Translations under genes and position numbers: made by a program | The notes under the pieces: model-generated | Told to the model about the DNA's origin: nothing | The model's input: only the letters and a program-made list of their open reading frames with translations | Database searches by the model: none | Shown here: in pieces, positions 54,222 through 63,123 of the stretch | Layout: each line of letters starts with the position of its first letter | Numbering within the stretch: position 1 is the stretch's first letter | Assembly: GCA_963599255.1 (NCBI GenBank) | Contig: CAVBWS010000001.1 | Span: 1 to 64,000, forward strand | DNA from: RGIG5612 sp963599255 | GTDB taxonomy: Bacteria; Bacillota; Clostridia; Lachnospirales; Lachnospiraceae | Length of the DNA stretch: 64,000 nt | Direction: 5' to 3'

Positions 54222-55217
54222 CTAGGATAATGTCTTATCTCCGCTTAAGTACTCTATAAACATGCCTGTGCCGATGGCTACGCACAGCATGGGATCCTCT
54301 GCTGTAATAGCATTGATTCCTATCTTATCCTCAATGATCTGTTCCAGGCCTCTTAACAGGCATCCGCCGCCGGTCATTACAATACCTCTGTCTGCAATGT
54401 CTGCCGCAAGCTCCGGTGGAGTTTTCTCCAGAACCTCATGGATTGCTTCAACTATCTGTGAAACTGACTCTCTTAAGGCTTCCTCCGTCTCTGTAGAAGT
54501 AATCGTTACCCTTCTCGGAAGTCCGGATACCAGATTACGTCCACGCACATCCATGCTCATCTCTTCGCCCTGGGGATAACATGTACCTATCTGAATCTTA
54601 ATCTCCTCTGCGGTTCTCTCGCCGATAAGAAGATTATGCTTCTTTCTCATATACCTTACGATGGCTTCGTCGAAATCATCACCTGCGATCTTAACAGATG
54701 TGCTTGCAACGACGCCGCCCAGCGAAATAACAGCAATATCTGTTGTTCCGCCGCCTATGTCTACTATCATATTGCCGCAAGGCTTGGTTATATCAACACC
54801 TGCTCCGATGGCAGCTGCTATCGGTTCCTCAATAACCGCAACCTCTCTGGCTCCCGCCTGATATGCAGCATCCTCAACAGCCTTCTTCTCAACCTCCGTT
54901 ACACGGCTGGGTACGCACACACTGATTCTTGGTTTCCTGAATGTTCTCTTGCCGATGGCCTTCTGGATAAAGTGCTTCAGCATCTTCTCGGTAACTGTAT
55001 AATCTGAGATAACACCCTGTCTTAAAGGTCTGATAGCCACAATATTGCCCGGTGTCCTGCCGATCATCAATCTGGCCTCTTCACCGATTGCCTTGATCTT
55101 CTTAGTATCTCTGTCAAATGCAACTACCGAAGGCTCCTTCAGCACCACACCCTTGCCTGTAATATATACTAAAACACTGGCAGTTCCTAAATCTACTCCA
55201 ATATCAGTGCTTGCCAT
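54222..55217 (-). CDS. mreB: Rod-shape determining actin homologue MreB
   Basis: Actin-like filament that organises peptidoglycan synthesis along the cell wall. ATP-binding motifs: DIGVDLGTASVLVYI, VDIGGGTTDIAVISLGG and VMTGGGCLLRG. 331 residues from the ATG at 55217 (AAAGGAG seven bases upstream; a Met two codons earlier is too close). Canonical mreC/mreD are not adjacent; it heads a run with recD2 and comF. It could be the Mbl/MreBH paralogue. Confidence 0.96.
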   Translation of the reverse strand: MASTDIGVDLGTASVLVYITGKGVVLKEPSVVAFDRDTKKIKAIGEEARLMIGRTPGNIVAIRPLRQGVISDYTVTEKMLKHFIQKAIGKRTFRKPRISVCVPSRVTEVEKKAVEDAAYQAGAREVAVIEEPIAAAIGAGVDITKPCGNMIVDIGGGTTDIAVISLGGVVASTSVKIAGDDFDEAIVRYMRKKHNLLIGERTAEEIKIQIGTCYPQGEEMSMDVRGRNLVSGLPRRVTITSTETEEALRESVSQIVEAIHEVLEKTPPELAADIADRGIVMTGGGCLLRGLEQIIEDKIGINAITAEDPMLCVAIGTGMFIEYLSGDKTLS

Positions 55218-55410
55218 GTGCATACTCCTTTCTCTTCTTCATCTCATATCTATCAACATCTTCTGATACATCTTCACAAACTGACGATTAATTATATATC
55301 GGAGACTGTATTTTTTCAATCACCACAGTAAATACTTTTCACTGTTTCGATGCTCTGCAGCAGCTGCCACGCCAAGGATTAACAATGCTTTGTAAAGTCA
55401 ATACTTAAAT

Positions 55411-55470
55411 GTGCCGGGACGTCGCAGATGCTGCAAGGGCTGTCACGCATTTGCGCAACAGCCCCGGTAA
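55411..55470. repeat. Structured dispersed repeat relative, copy E
   Basis: Head GTGCCGGGACGTCGCAG resembles the GTGCCAGGACGGCGCAG head of copy A; then GGGCTGT pairs with ACAGCCC around a loop, followed by CGGTAAAA. It lies after hppA and before mreB on the minus strand, again at a gene's 3' end. The remaining 290-base gap (55224-55513) contains no gene. Confidence 0.6.
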
Positions 55471-55513
55471 AATCATTCAATATTTAATCTCTCTCTGATC
55501 AGCCCGTCAGATC

Positions 55514-57580
55514 TTAGTGGAATAATCCGCCGATAAGACCATACTCGCCAACTGCGATAAACAGAGGAACGAATACCAGTGAAACAACTGTCATAAGCTT
55601 GATAAGGATGTTGATTGAAGGACCTGATGTATCCTTGAACGGATCACCAACTGTGTCGCCGGTAACAGCTGACTTATGAGCATCTGAGCCCTTGCCGCCG
55701 TGCTTGCCGCCTTCAATATACTTCTTTGCATTGTCCCATGCGCCACCTGCGTTGCTCATGAAGATAGCCATAAGAACACCTGTGATAAGTGCACCTGCCA
55801 GAAGTCCGCCCAGGGCAGCTACACCCAGGAGCACGCCCAGAACAACCGGTGCTACGATAGCTATAACTGCAGGAAGGATCATCTGCTTAAGAGATGCCTT
55901 AGTAGAGATAGCTACACAACGTGTGTAATCCGGCTTAGCCTTGCCTTCAAGGATGCCAGGGATCTCTCTGAACTGACGACGAACCTCAACAACCATCTGG
56001 TTAGCAGCCTTAGAAACTGATGACATGGTAAGTGCTGAGAATAAGAATACCAGCATACCGCCAACAAGAAGGCCGATAACTACTGTAGGCTGAAGAATGT
56101 CGATGCTGTTCATTGAGAAAGATGCACCTGAGCTGTTAACTGATACTGCAAATGATGAGAACAATGCCAGAGCTGTAAGTGCTGCAGATCCGATAGCGAA
56201 TCCCTTACCGATAGCAGCTGTTGTATTACCAACTGAGTCCAGCTTATCTGTAATGTTACGAACGCTTTCATCAAGTTCACTCATCTCAGCGATACCGCCG
56301 GCGTTATCTGCGATAGGGCCATAAGCATCAACTGCAACTGTGATACCTGTTGTTGAAAGCATACCAACTGCTGCAAGAGCGATACCAAATACACCGCTTG
56401 CAGGTGTTGTGAAACCATCCATTACTGCATATGATACGAAGATACCGATGCAGATAAGGATGATAGGAAGTACTGTTGATTTCATACCAACTGACAGACC
56501 AGCGATGATTGTTGTAGCATGTCCTGTCTCTGACTGCTTAGCAATTTCCTTAACTGAGCCATATTTGTCAGATGTATAAATCTCTGTAAGTGTACCGATC
56601 AAAAGTCCTACGACAATACCGGCAACTATTGCAATAGCCGGCATCAATGTGCCCAGAAGAACTGAGCTGAAGATAAATGCACAGATAATTACAATTGCTG
56701 ATGATACATATGTACCAATGTTCAGAGCAACCTGTGGATTTGAACCTTCCTTGGTACGAACAAATAATGTACCGTTAATAGAAGCGATAAGACCGATTGC
56801 TGAGATAAGTACAGGGAATACTATGTAATTGTCAAATGCGCTGCCGCCCTCACCAACAAATGCAACTGCAAGTGTAATTGCGGAAATAAGTGAGCCTGCA
56901 TATGATTCAAAAAGGTCTGCACCCATACCTGCAACGTCACCAACGTTATCACCAACGTTATCAGCGATTGTTGCCGGGTTACGCGGGTCATCCTCAGGGA
57001 TACCTGCCTCAACCTTACCTACAAGGTCAGCACCAACGTCTGCAGCCTTGGTATAAATACCGCCGCCTACACGTGCGAACAGTGCGATTGAAGAAGCACC
57101 CAGTGAGAAACCGAATAATACATCGGCGTCTCTTGTAATGAAGTAGATAGCTGTTACGCCCAGGCAGCCAAGACCTGCTACGCACATACCCATAACTGCG
57201 CCGCCCTTGAAGGCTACGCCCAGGGCCCCGTTCATGCCCTTCGTTCTTGCTGCATTGGCTGTTCTTACGTTAGCCTTTGTTGCAACAGACATTCCGAAGA
57301 AGCCGGCAAGTACAGAGAATACTGCACCAACCAGGAAGCATAATGCTTCAATCCAGTTGCCCAGTGCAAGACCGATGATAAGTCCTACTACAATTACGAA
57401 AACTACAAGAATCTTGTACTCTGAGAAGAGGAATGCTCTTGCGCCTTCGGCGATAGCCTTAGCGATTTCCTTCATTCTGTCGGTACCAGCATCCTGTTTG
57501 GAAACGATTGTTGCAAGTACTAATGCATAAAGCAATGCAATAACACCTGCAGCGATTCCACACCACATTAATGCGCTCAT
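55514..57580 (-). CDS. hppA: Membrane-bound K+-dependent pyrophosphatase (likely Na+ pump)
   Basis: Couples pyrophosphate hydrolysis to ion export across the membrane. 688 residues, about 16 spans. The conserved active-site stretch GGGIYTKAADVGADLVGKVE and NVGDNVGDVAGMGADLFESY bind Mg-PPi. The segment GNTTAAIGKG has Ala where K+-independent enzymes have Lys, predicting K+ dependence; K+-dependent clostridial forms are usually Na+ pumps, an inference. Start with AAGGAGAG upstream. Useful to an anaerobe saving ATP. Confidence 0.97.
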   Translation of the reverse strand: MSALMWCGIAAGVIALLYALVLATIVSKQDAGTDRMKEIAKAIAEGARAFLFSEYKILVVFVIVVGLIIGLALGNWIEALCFLVGAVFSVLAGFFGMSVATKANVRTANAARTKGMNGALGVAFKGGAVMGMCVAGLGCLGVTAIYFITRDADVLFGFSLGASSIALFARVGGGIYTKAADVGADLVGKVEAGIPEDDPRNPATIADNVGDNVGDVAGMGADLFESYAGSLISAITLAVAFVGEGGSAFDNYIVFPVLISAIGLIASINGTLFVRTKEGSNPQVALNIGTYVSSAIVIICAFIFSSVLLGTLMPAIAIVAGIVVGLLIGTLTEIYTSDKYGSVKEIAKQSETGHATTIIAGLSVGMKSTVLPIILICIGIFVSYAVMDGFTTPASGVFGIALAAVGMLSTTGITVAVDAYGPIADNAGGIAEMSELDESVRNITDKLDSVGNTTAAIGKGFAIGSAALTALALFSSFAVSVNSSGASFSMNSIDILQPTVVIGLLVGGMLVFLFSALTMSSVSKAANQMVVEVRRQFREIPGILEGKAKPDYTRCVAISTKASLKQMILPAVIAIVAPVVLGVLLGVAALGGLLAGALITGVLMAIFMSNAGGAWDNAKKYIEGGKHGGKGSDAHKSAVTGDTVGDPFKDTSGPSINILIKLMTVVSLVFVPLFIAVGEYGLIGGLFH

Positions 57581-57609
57581 TTGTTACTCTCCTTCCAAGT
57601 TAAACTGGC

Positions 57610-57873
57610 TTATGCCATTTTGTTAACTGCTTTTGCAAGTCTTGAAACCTTACGAGCTGTCATATTCTTATGATAAATGCCCTTCGTTTCAGCCTTGTCC
57701 AGCTGAGCTGTTGCCAGTTTCAGAGCTTCCATAGCTGCTGCCTTGTCATTTGACTCGATAGCTGTATAAACCTTCTTAACAGCTGTCTTAGTAGCTGACT
57801 TAACAGCCTTGTTTCTGTCTGCTCTCTTCTGACTTGTGATTACTCTTTTTTTTGCTGATTTAATGTTTGCCAT
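57610..57873 (-). CDS. rpsT: 30S ribosomal protein S20
   Basis: An 87-residue basic helical protein that binds 16S rRNA. Motifs MANIKSAKKRVITSQKRADRN and NKAVKSATKTAVKK are typical. Start at 57873; the extra 13 upstream residues in the open frame are not likely. It has a separate strong promoter (58109-58137) with a leader of about 230 bases, long enough for autoregulation. Confidence 0.98.
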   Translation of the reverse strand: MANIKSAKKRVITSQKRADRNKAVKSATKTAVKKVYTAIESNDKAAAMEALKLATAQLDKAETKGIYHKNMTARKVSRLAKAVNKMA

Positions 57874-58108
57874 TGTTTCAATTTCCTCCACATTTTGTGC
57901 ATAAGCTGTCATGCTTTTTCATGCAACAGTGCGGAAAAATCCTGTCGCACAAAAAACACAATCATGCCACTTTCGGCATACTTGCGTTTTCAACTTGAAT
58001 AGCTCATACAATATACTCTTGTTGTCTGACTTATCCGAGAGAGAGTGTGTGGACTTGCCAGGCGCTACTACCGACGGGCTGCGGACGTGCCCGTTTCGAT
58101 ACGGGGAC

Positions 58109-58137
58109 AGTTTAAGATAATGGTCCCTCGTTGTCAA
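58109..58137 (-). promoter_or_regulatory. rpsT promoter with long leader
   Basis: TTGACA (58132-58137), 17 bases, TAAACT (58109-58114), minus strand. The leader (58102 to 57874) begins with a hairpin CCCG/CGGG (58090-58105) and is GC-rich, unlike its surroundings. No known riboswitch is recognised in it; an S20 autoregulatory leader is possible. Confidence 0.7.
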
Positions 58138-58175
58138 TTAAAACTATGACAATTTGAGCACTTTTTTCAAAAATA

Positions 58176-58204
58176 TTGACATAAATGTACTGGTACACTA
58201 TTAT
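58176..58204 (+). promoter_or_regulatory. Choline operon promoter with internal palindrome
   Basis: TTGACA (58176-58181), 17 bases, TATTAT (58199-58204). The spacer contains the palindrome TGTACTGGTACA (58186-58197), in the best place for a repressor. The first gene of the operon carries a winged-helix domain that could be that repressor. Confidence 0.75.
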
Positions 58205-58233
58205 GTTCATAATATTTTTATGCGAGGTTGTTC

Positions 58234-60000
58234 ATGAACATTGTCGAAACTGATATTTTAAAAACATTGTATTCAGAAAGTTATAATAGCCAGCGAGATT
58301 TATCACTGAAAACAGGACATTCCCTAGGTTCCGTTAATCAAGCTCTTAAATGTCTGTCAGAAGATCTATACCTGACTTCTGACTTCAGTCTTACCGCAAA
58401 GGGCAAGAAATATATAACAGACCGCAGTCCTAAACAGGCCATAATTCTGGCTGCCGGATACGGGATGAGGTCTGTCCCTATTAATATCGAAACTCCAAAA
58501 GGACTTATCGAAATCCACGGGGAACCTCTGATTGAAAGGATTATCCGACAGCTTCACCAGATCAATGTAAACGAGATTTATATAGTTGTCGGTTACATGA
58601 AGGAAAAATACGAGTATCTGATCGATGAATTCGGCGTTAACCTTATAATAAACATGCAGTACAGCTCTAAAAATAATCTCTGTTCTCTAAATGCTGCCTG
58701 CAGCCATTTAGAAAATGCATATATAATCCCATGCGACATATGGTGTCGCAGCAATCCTTTTAACAGTGCAGAGCTGTGCACCTGGTATATGATATCCGAT
58801 GCAGCGTCCGACTCAAGCAATGTTTACATTGCAAGGAATAAAACATTGTCCCCATGCACTTCCGGCGGCAATAAAATGGTAGGTATTGCCTACATTTCCT
58901 CAGATGATGCTCCGACGCTGAGAAAAAATCTGAATGATTTAAGCAACCTCAGCGAATATGATAATTCATTTTGGGAAGATGCATTATTCTACAAAAAGAG
59001 TATTCATGTTGTTCCTAACGTGGTCTCCGACAATGATGTTGTTGAAATCAACACTTATGAACAGCTCAGAGACTTCGACAGTTCATCAAGTCACCTTAAA
59101 GTTGAAGCTATAAATATCATTTGCTCAATACTCAACACCGACGCATCGAATATTCAAAATATATCTTCTTTGAAGAAGGGAATGACTAATCGCTCATTTT
59201 TGTTCGAATGCAGTGGTCGAAAATATATCATGCGTATCCCCGGGGAAGGAACATCGCAGCTGATAGATCGAAAAAATGAGGCAGCCGTATATTCAGCAAT
59301 CAAAAACTACAATATAAGTGACAACGTTCTGTATATTAGTCCGGATAATGGCTACAAACTGACAGAATATATTGAAGATGTAAGAGCCTGTGATGCCAAT
59401 GATCAAGCAGATCTTGCAGCAAGTATGAATCTTCTAAGGAAGTTCCATAGTCTTAACCTCACAGTTGATCACGAGTTTGATATTTTCGGGCAGCTTGAAT
59501 ATTATGAGTCCTTATGGAACAGCAGGCCGTCTGTTTACAGAGATTATTCAACGACCAAAGAGCATGTGTTGTCACTTCGCTCATATATAGAATCTATGAG
59601 CCCTGTAAAATACCTGACACATATGGATCCTAATCCTGACAATATATTATTTCACCATGATAACTGCGGCAGCGAGATTCCTGTCCTTATAGATTGGGAA
59701 TATGCAGGAATGGCGGATCCTCTCATTGATATCGCGATGTTTGCTATCTATGCTTACTATGACAGGAAGCAGGTAGATAACTTAATCTCCCTTTATTATC
59801 CGGAGGGATGCAGTAATAAAATTCGGATAAAAATCTACTGCTATGTCGCCGTATGCGGCCTTTTATGGAGCAACTGGTGTGAATATAAAGAATCTCTCGG
59901 TATCGAATTCGGAGAATACGCGCTGAAACAATATCGTTATGCCAAGGATTTCTACAATATCGTAACAGACGAATTAAGGAAGGCGGGTGAATCACTGTGA
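58234..60000 (+). CDS. Winged-helix / LicC-like cytidylyltransferase / LicA-like choline kinase fusion
   Basis: A 588-residue three-part protein. Residues 1-65 are a winged HTH (ILKTLYSESYNSQRDLSLKT, then LTAKGKKYITD). Residues 69-285 are a nucleotidyltransferase domain (AIILAAGYGMRSVP, TPKGLIEIHG, with Met in place of the usual Thr in GxGTR), LicC-like. Residues about 300-588 are an aminoglycoside/choline-kinase fold with catalytic HMDPNPDN and metal-binding LIDWEYAG. Together these would phosphorylate choline and activate it with CTP. The ATG at 58234 has GCGAGG upstream. It overlaps the next gene by four bases (GTGA). Whether the altered transferase domain is active is unclear, since a complete LicC follows. 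Confidence 0.85.
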   Translation: MNIVETDILKTLYSESYNSQRDLSLKTGHSLGSVNQALKCLSEDLYLTSDFSLTAKGKKYITDRSPKQAIILAAGYGMRSVPINIETPKGLIEIHGEPLIERIIRQLHQINVNEIYIVVGYMKEKYEYLIDEFGVNLIINMQYSSKNNLCSLNAACSHLENAYIIPCDIWCRSNPFNSAELCTWYMISDAASDSSNVYIARNKTLSPCTSGGNKMVGIAYISSDDAPTLRKNLNDLSNLSEYDNSFWEDALFYKKSIHVVPNVVSDNDVVEINTYEQLRDFDSSSSHLKVEAINIICSILNTDASNIQNISSLKKGMTNRSFLFECSGRKYIMRIPGEGTSQLIDRKNEAAVYSAIKNYNISDNVLYISPDNGYKLTEYIEDVRACDANDQADLAASMNLLRKFHSLNLTVDHEFDIFGQLEYYESLWNSRPSVYRDYSTTKEHVLSLRSYIESMSPVKYLTHMDPNPDNILFHHDNCGSEIPVLIDWEYAGMADPLIDIAMFAIYAYYDRKQVDNLISLYYPEGCSNKIRIKIYCYVAVCGLLWSNWCEYKESLGIEFGEYALKQYRYAKDFYNIVTDELRKAGESL

Positions 60001-60713
60001 ACCAGGTACAAAGGGCTATTATAATGGCAGCCGGCAAGGGAACACGTATGCAGCCACTTACATTTACAACACCCAAACCGCTCGTCAATATCAATGGCAA
60101 ACCAATGATTGAAAGCGTGATAGACGCCTTGCATTCTAACGGGATTAATGAAATATATGTGGTGATCGGTTATCTGAAGGAGCAGTTTTCATATCTGCCG
60201 CAGAAGTACCGTGGACTCACACTGATCGAAAATCCATATTTTGACACTTGTAACAACATCTCATCGCTGTACTGCGCCCGCGACCACATTGAAAATGCAA
60301 TTATTCTGGACGGCGATCAGATTATAAATAATCCTGATGTATTATCCCGTGAATTTGAACTGTCAGGATATAACAGTGTCTACGTTGAACAGGAAACCGA
60401 TGAATGGCTGCAGCAGGCAGAAAATGGGATCGTGACTTCCTGCAGCAGAACCGGCGGCAAATGCGGCTGGCAATTATATAGTGTATCCAGATGGACAGCT
60501 GCAGACGGTAAAAAACTAAAGTCGCATCTCGAATATGAATTTGATGTTCAAAGGAACCGGCAGATTTATTGGGATGATGTGGCAATGTTCTGCCATAAGA
60601 ATGAATATACATTAGGAATACGTCCGATGCAGCAAGGTGATGTTATCGAGATTGACAGTCTCGCGGAGCTTGCTCATATTGATTCAAGTTACCTTCCGCT
60701 CATCCGGGCGTAA
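59997..60713 (+). CDS. licC: LicC-like phosphocholine cytidylyltransferase
   Basis: A 238-residue nucleotidyltransferase: AIIMAAGKGTRMQPLTFTTP, then NNISSLYCARDHIENAI, LDGDQII and IYWDDVAMF fit LicC, which makes CDP-choline from CTP and phosphocholine. The start is a GTG overlapping the previous stop, implying translational coupling. With the kinase in the fusion and the BCCT transporter next door, it forms a choline uptake and activation pathway; the transferase that would add phosphocholine to a surface polymer (LicD) is not in the window. Confidence 0.85.
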   Translation: MNQVQRAIIMAAGKGTRMQPLTFTTPKPLVNINGKPMIESVIDALHSNGINEIYVVIGYLKEQFSYLPQKYRGLTLIENPYFDTCNNISSLYCARDHIENAIILDGDQIINNPDVLSREFELSGYNSVYVEQETDEWLQQAENGIVTSCSRTGGKCGWQLYSVSRWTAADGKKLKSHLEYEFDVQRNRQIYWDDVAMFCHKNEYTLGIRPMQQGDVIEIDSLAELAHIDSSYLPLIRA

Positions 60714-60797
60714 ATATAGTTCATGTAAAAATCAGCTTCAAATATATAATGTATCGGCTGACTCAGACCGTATACGTCTGTCAGAAAGGAGTACCAA

Positions 60798-62378
60798 ATG
60801 GCCTCTAAGCAGTTAAATAAAAAGAATATCGACTGGATCATTACTATAGTTCCGTTGGCACTTATCATCGGACTTTGCATACTTTTTTTCTTTTTTCCAA
60901 ATCAATCCAATGCTATTTTAAGCCAGCTCAGATTTTTCTTCGGTGATACCTTCGGAGTTTATTACCTGATCATAGGACTTGGAATATTTCTCGTATCCAT
61001 TTTTATCGCATTTTCCAAATACGGTGATATTGTATTGGGAAATCCCGACGAAAAGCCTAAATACTCCTTTTTCGCCTGGGGTTCCATGATGTTTACCTGC
61101 GGACTTGCCGCAGATATTTTGTTCTATTCTTTTTCAGAATGGATTTTATATGCCACAGATGCCCATATTGAAGAATTAGGCAGCATTCAGGAATGGGCCG
61201 GGGTTTTCCCGCTGTTTCATTGGAGCCTTATTCCATGGGGCTTCTATCTTGTACTTGCTGTTGCATTCGGCTTCATGCTCCATGTAAGAAAGAAGAGCAA
61301 ACAGAAGTATTCAGAAGCCTGCAGACCGATTTTGGAAAAATACACCGATAAGGCTCCCGGACGTATTATTGACCTTCTTGCAGTATTTGCGCTTATTGCG
61401 GGAACTGCCACAACCTTCAGCATCGCTACCCCACTCATGGCCAATATAATCGCAGACCTTTTTCATCTGTCCGTCAGTGTAACAGTAATTAATATCATTA
61501 TTCTGTTAATCACATGCTTTGTATATACCTATTCACTGCTGCATGGATTTAAAGGTATTAATGTACTGGCTAAAGTATGTATATACTTATTTTTTGCACT
61601 CCTGACCTTTGTTCTTATATTCTGCGGTGAAACCAAATATATCATCGAAACCGGTCTGTCGTCGCTGGGAACCATGGTTCAGAATTTCATAGGATTATCC
61701 ACATTTACGGACGCGCTCAGAACATCGAATTTTCCTCAAACCTGGACCATCTATTACTGGGCTTATTGGATGGTATGGTGTGTTGCCGCTCCATTTTTTA
61801 TCGGAAATATTTCAAGGGGCAGAACCGTTCGTCAGACTATTCTGGGCGGATATGGATTTGGCGTAGGCTCAACCATAATAAGCTTTATTATTCTGGGCAA
61901 TTATTCTATGGGAAAGCAAATGTCAGGCACTGCTGATTTTATATCTCAGTATCTTCAAAGCGGCGACCTCTACGGCACTATTATTTCAATCATCAAATCC
62001 ATGCCGCTGGCACCTGTAATACTTATAGTTGTACTTCTTACAATGATCGCATTCTATGCCACATCCTTTGACTCCATCGCGTACATTGCTTCTTGCTACA
62101 GCTATAAATCTCTTTCGAACGGACAGCACCCTCACAGAGCAATACAGTTCATGTGGTGCATACTGCTGATCTTGCTTCCAATTGCTCTTTTATTCTCAGA
62201 AAGTTCCATGAATAACCTGCAGTCAGTAAGTATAATTGCAGCATTCCCAATTGGCATTGTAATGGTTCTTATAGTTATAAGCTTTATTAAAGATGCAAAA
62301 TCATATATGCAAGGTGATATTCATAGCAAATGTTTAGTCGAAACTCCTGAGATATCAGAAGCTGAAGTTGCAAAATAA
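60798..62378 (+). CDS. BCCT-family choline/betaine transporter
   Basis: A 526-residue transporter with about 12 spans. The family signature is visible as PQTWTIYYWAYWMVWCVAAPFF with its tryptophans that form the trimethylammonium cage, and GNISRGRTVRQ. BCCT carriers take up choline, betaine or carnitine by Na+ or H+ symport. Clear AAAGGAG site upstream. Placement after the LicA/LicC genes makes choline the likely substrate. Confidence 0.9.
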   Translation: MASKQLNKKNIDWIITIVPLALIIGLCILFFFFPNQSNAILSQLRFFFGDTFGVYYLIIGLGIFLVSIFIAFSKYGDIVLGNPDEKPKYSFFAWGSMMFTCGLAADILFYSFSEWILYATDAHIEELGSIQEWAGVFPLFHWSLIPWGFYLVLAVAFGFMLHVRKKSKQKYSEACRPILEKYTDKAPGRIIDLLAVFALIAGTATTFSIATPLMANIIADLFHLSVSVTVINIIILLITCFVYTYSLLHGFKGINVLAKVCIYLFFALLTFVLIFCGETKYIIETGLSSLGTMVQNFIGLSTFTDALRTSNFPQTWTIYYWAYWMVWCVAAPFFIGNISRGRTVRQTILGGYGFGVGSTIISFIILGNYSMGKQMSGTADFISQYLQSGDLYGTIISIIKSMPLAPVILIVVLLTMIAFYATSFDSIAYIASCYSYKSLSNGQHPHRAIQFMWCILLILLPIALLFSESSMNNLQSVSIIAAFPIGIVMVLIVISFIKDAKSYMQGDIHSKCLVETPEISEAEVAK

Positions 62379-62382
62379 ATCT

Positions 62383-63117
62383 ATGTCAGAATATATAATA
62401 AGACCAATAGCAAGGATATATACAGATTTTAATGAGCGTTTCGGTATTCCCCGTCAGGCGGGACTGGCTGACGAACTTACGGCGCGAATTGTATTTGAAG
62501 AAGATTTTCGTGATATCAATGCCATACGCGGCATCGAATCCTTCAGCCACCTATGGCTCATTTGGAATTTTTCAGAAACAAGAATCGATATGAGTGCTGA
62601 CCCTGTTAAATGGTCAGCACTTGTTACGCCTCCCCGATTAGGCGGTAAGATCAAAGAGGGAGTATTTGCCACAAGATCTCCCTACAGGCCTAACTCTCTG
62701 GGGCTTTCGTCAGTAAAGCTTTTGAAGGTGCAGCCCCATACAAATGACGGCCCGATCCTTGTAGTGGGCGGAGCAGATATCCTAAACGGAACCGAAATAT
62801 TTGACATCAAGCCATATCTGCCATATACAGATTTACATGCTGACGCAGCAGGCGGATTTGCCTGCTGCGAAAAAAAAGTTTTAAATATAGACTTCCCAGA
62901 AGATCTTATAAACATAATACCAATGGAAAAGCAAAAATCTCTGCTTCAGATCCTGCAGCAGGATCCCCGCGGTGCTTACGAAAAGCAGAGCGGCTATGTG
63001 TACGGCCTTAGCTTCGACAGTTTCGATATCAGGTTTACCGTAGAAGAAGATGTACTCAGGGTATTTGAAGTATTACGTCGATCCGACGGTTCGAAACCAT
63101 TTCACAATATAAAATAG
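62383..63117 (+). CDS. trmO: tRNA (N6-threonylcarbamoyladenosine(37)-N6)-methyltransferase TrmO
   Basis: SAM-dependent enzyme that methylates t6A37 in tRNA-Thr to m6t6A. YIIRPIARIYTDFNERFGIPRQ, FSHLWLIWNFSE, GVFATRSPYRPNSLGLSSV and ILNGTEIFDIKPYLPY are TrmO/TsaA family motifs. It is 244 residues from the ATG at 62383, longer than the core because it retains the C-terminal extension. It follows the transporter by 4 bases and may be transcribed with the choline operon although unrelated. It ends 6 bases from the convergent dnaK-like gene, with no terminator between. Confidence 0.93.
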   Translation: MSEYIIRPIARIYTDFNERFGIPRQAGLADELTARIVFEEDFRDINAIRGIESFSHLWLIWNFSETRIDMSADPVKWSALVTPPRLGGKIKEGVFATRSPYRPNSLGLSSVKLLKVQPHTNDGPILVVGGADILNGTEIFDIKPYLPYTDLHADAAGGFACCEKKVLNIDFPEDLINIIPMEKQKSLLQILQQDPRGAYEKQSGYVYGLSFDSFDIRFTVEEDVLRVFEVLRRSDGSKPFHNIK

Positions 63118-63123
63118 CCTCTC

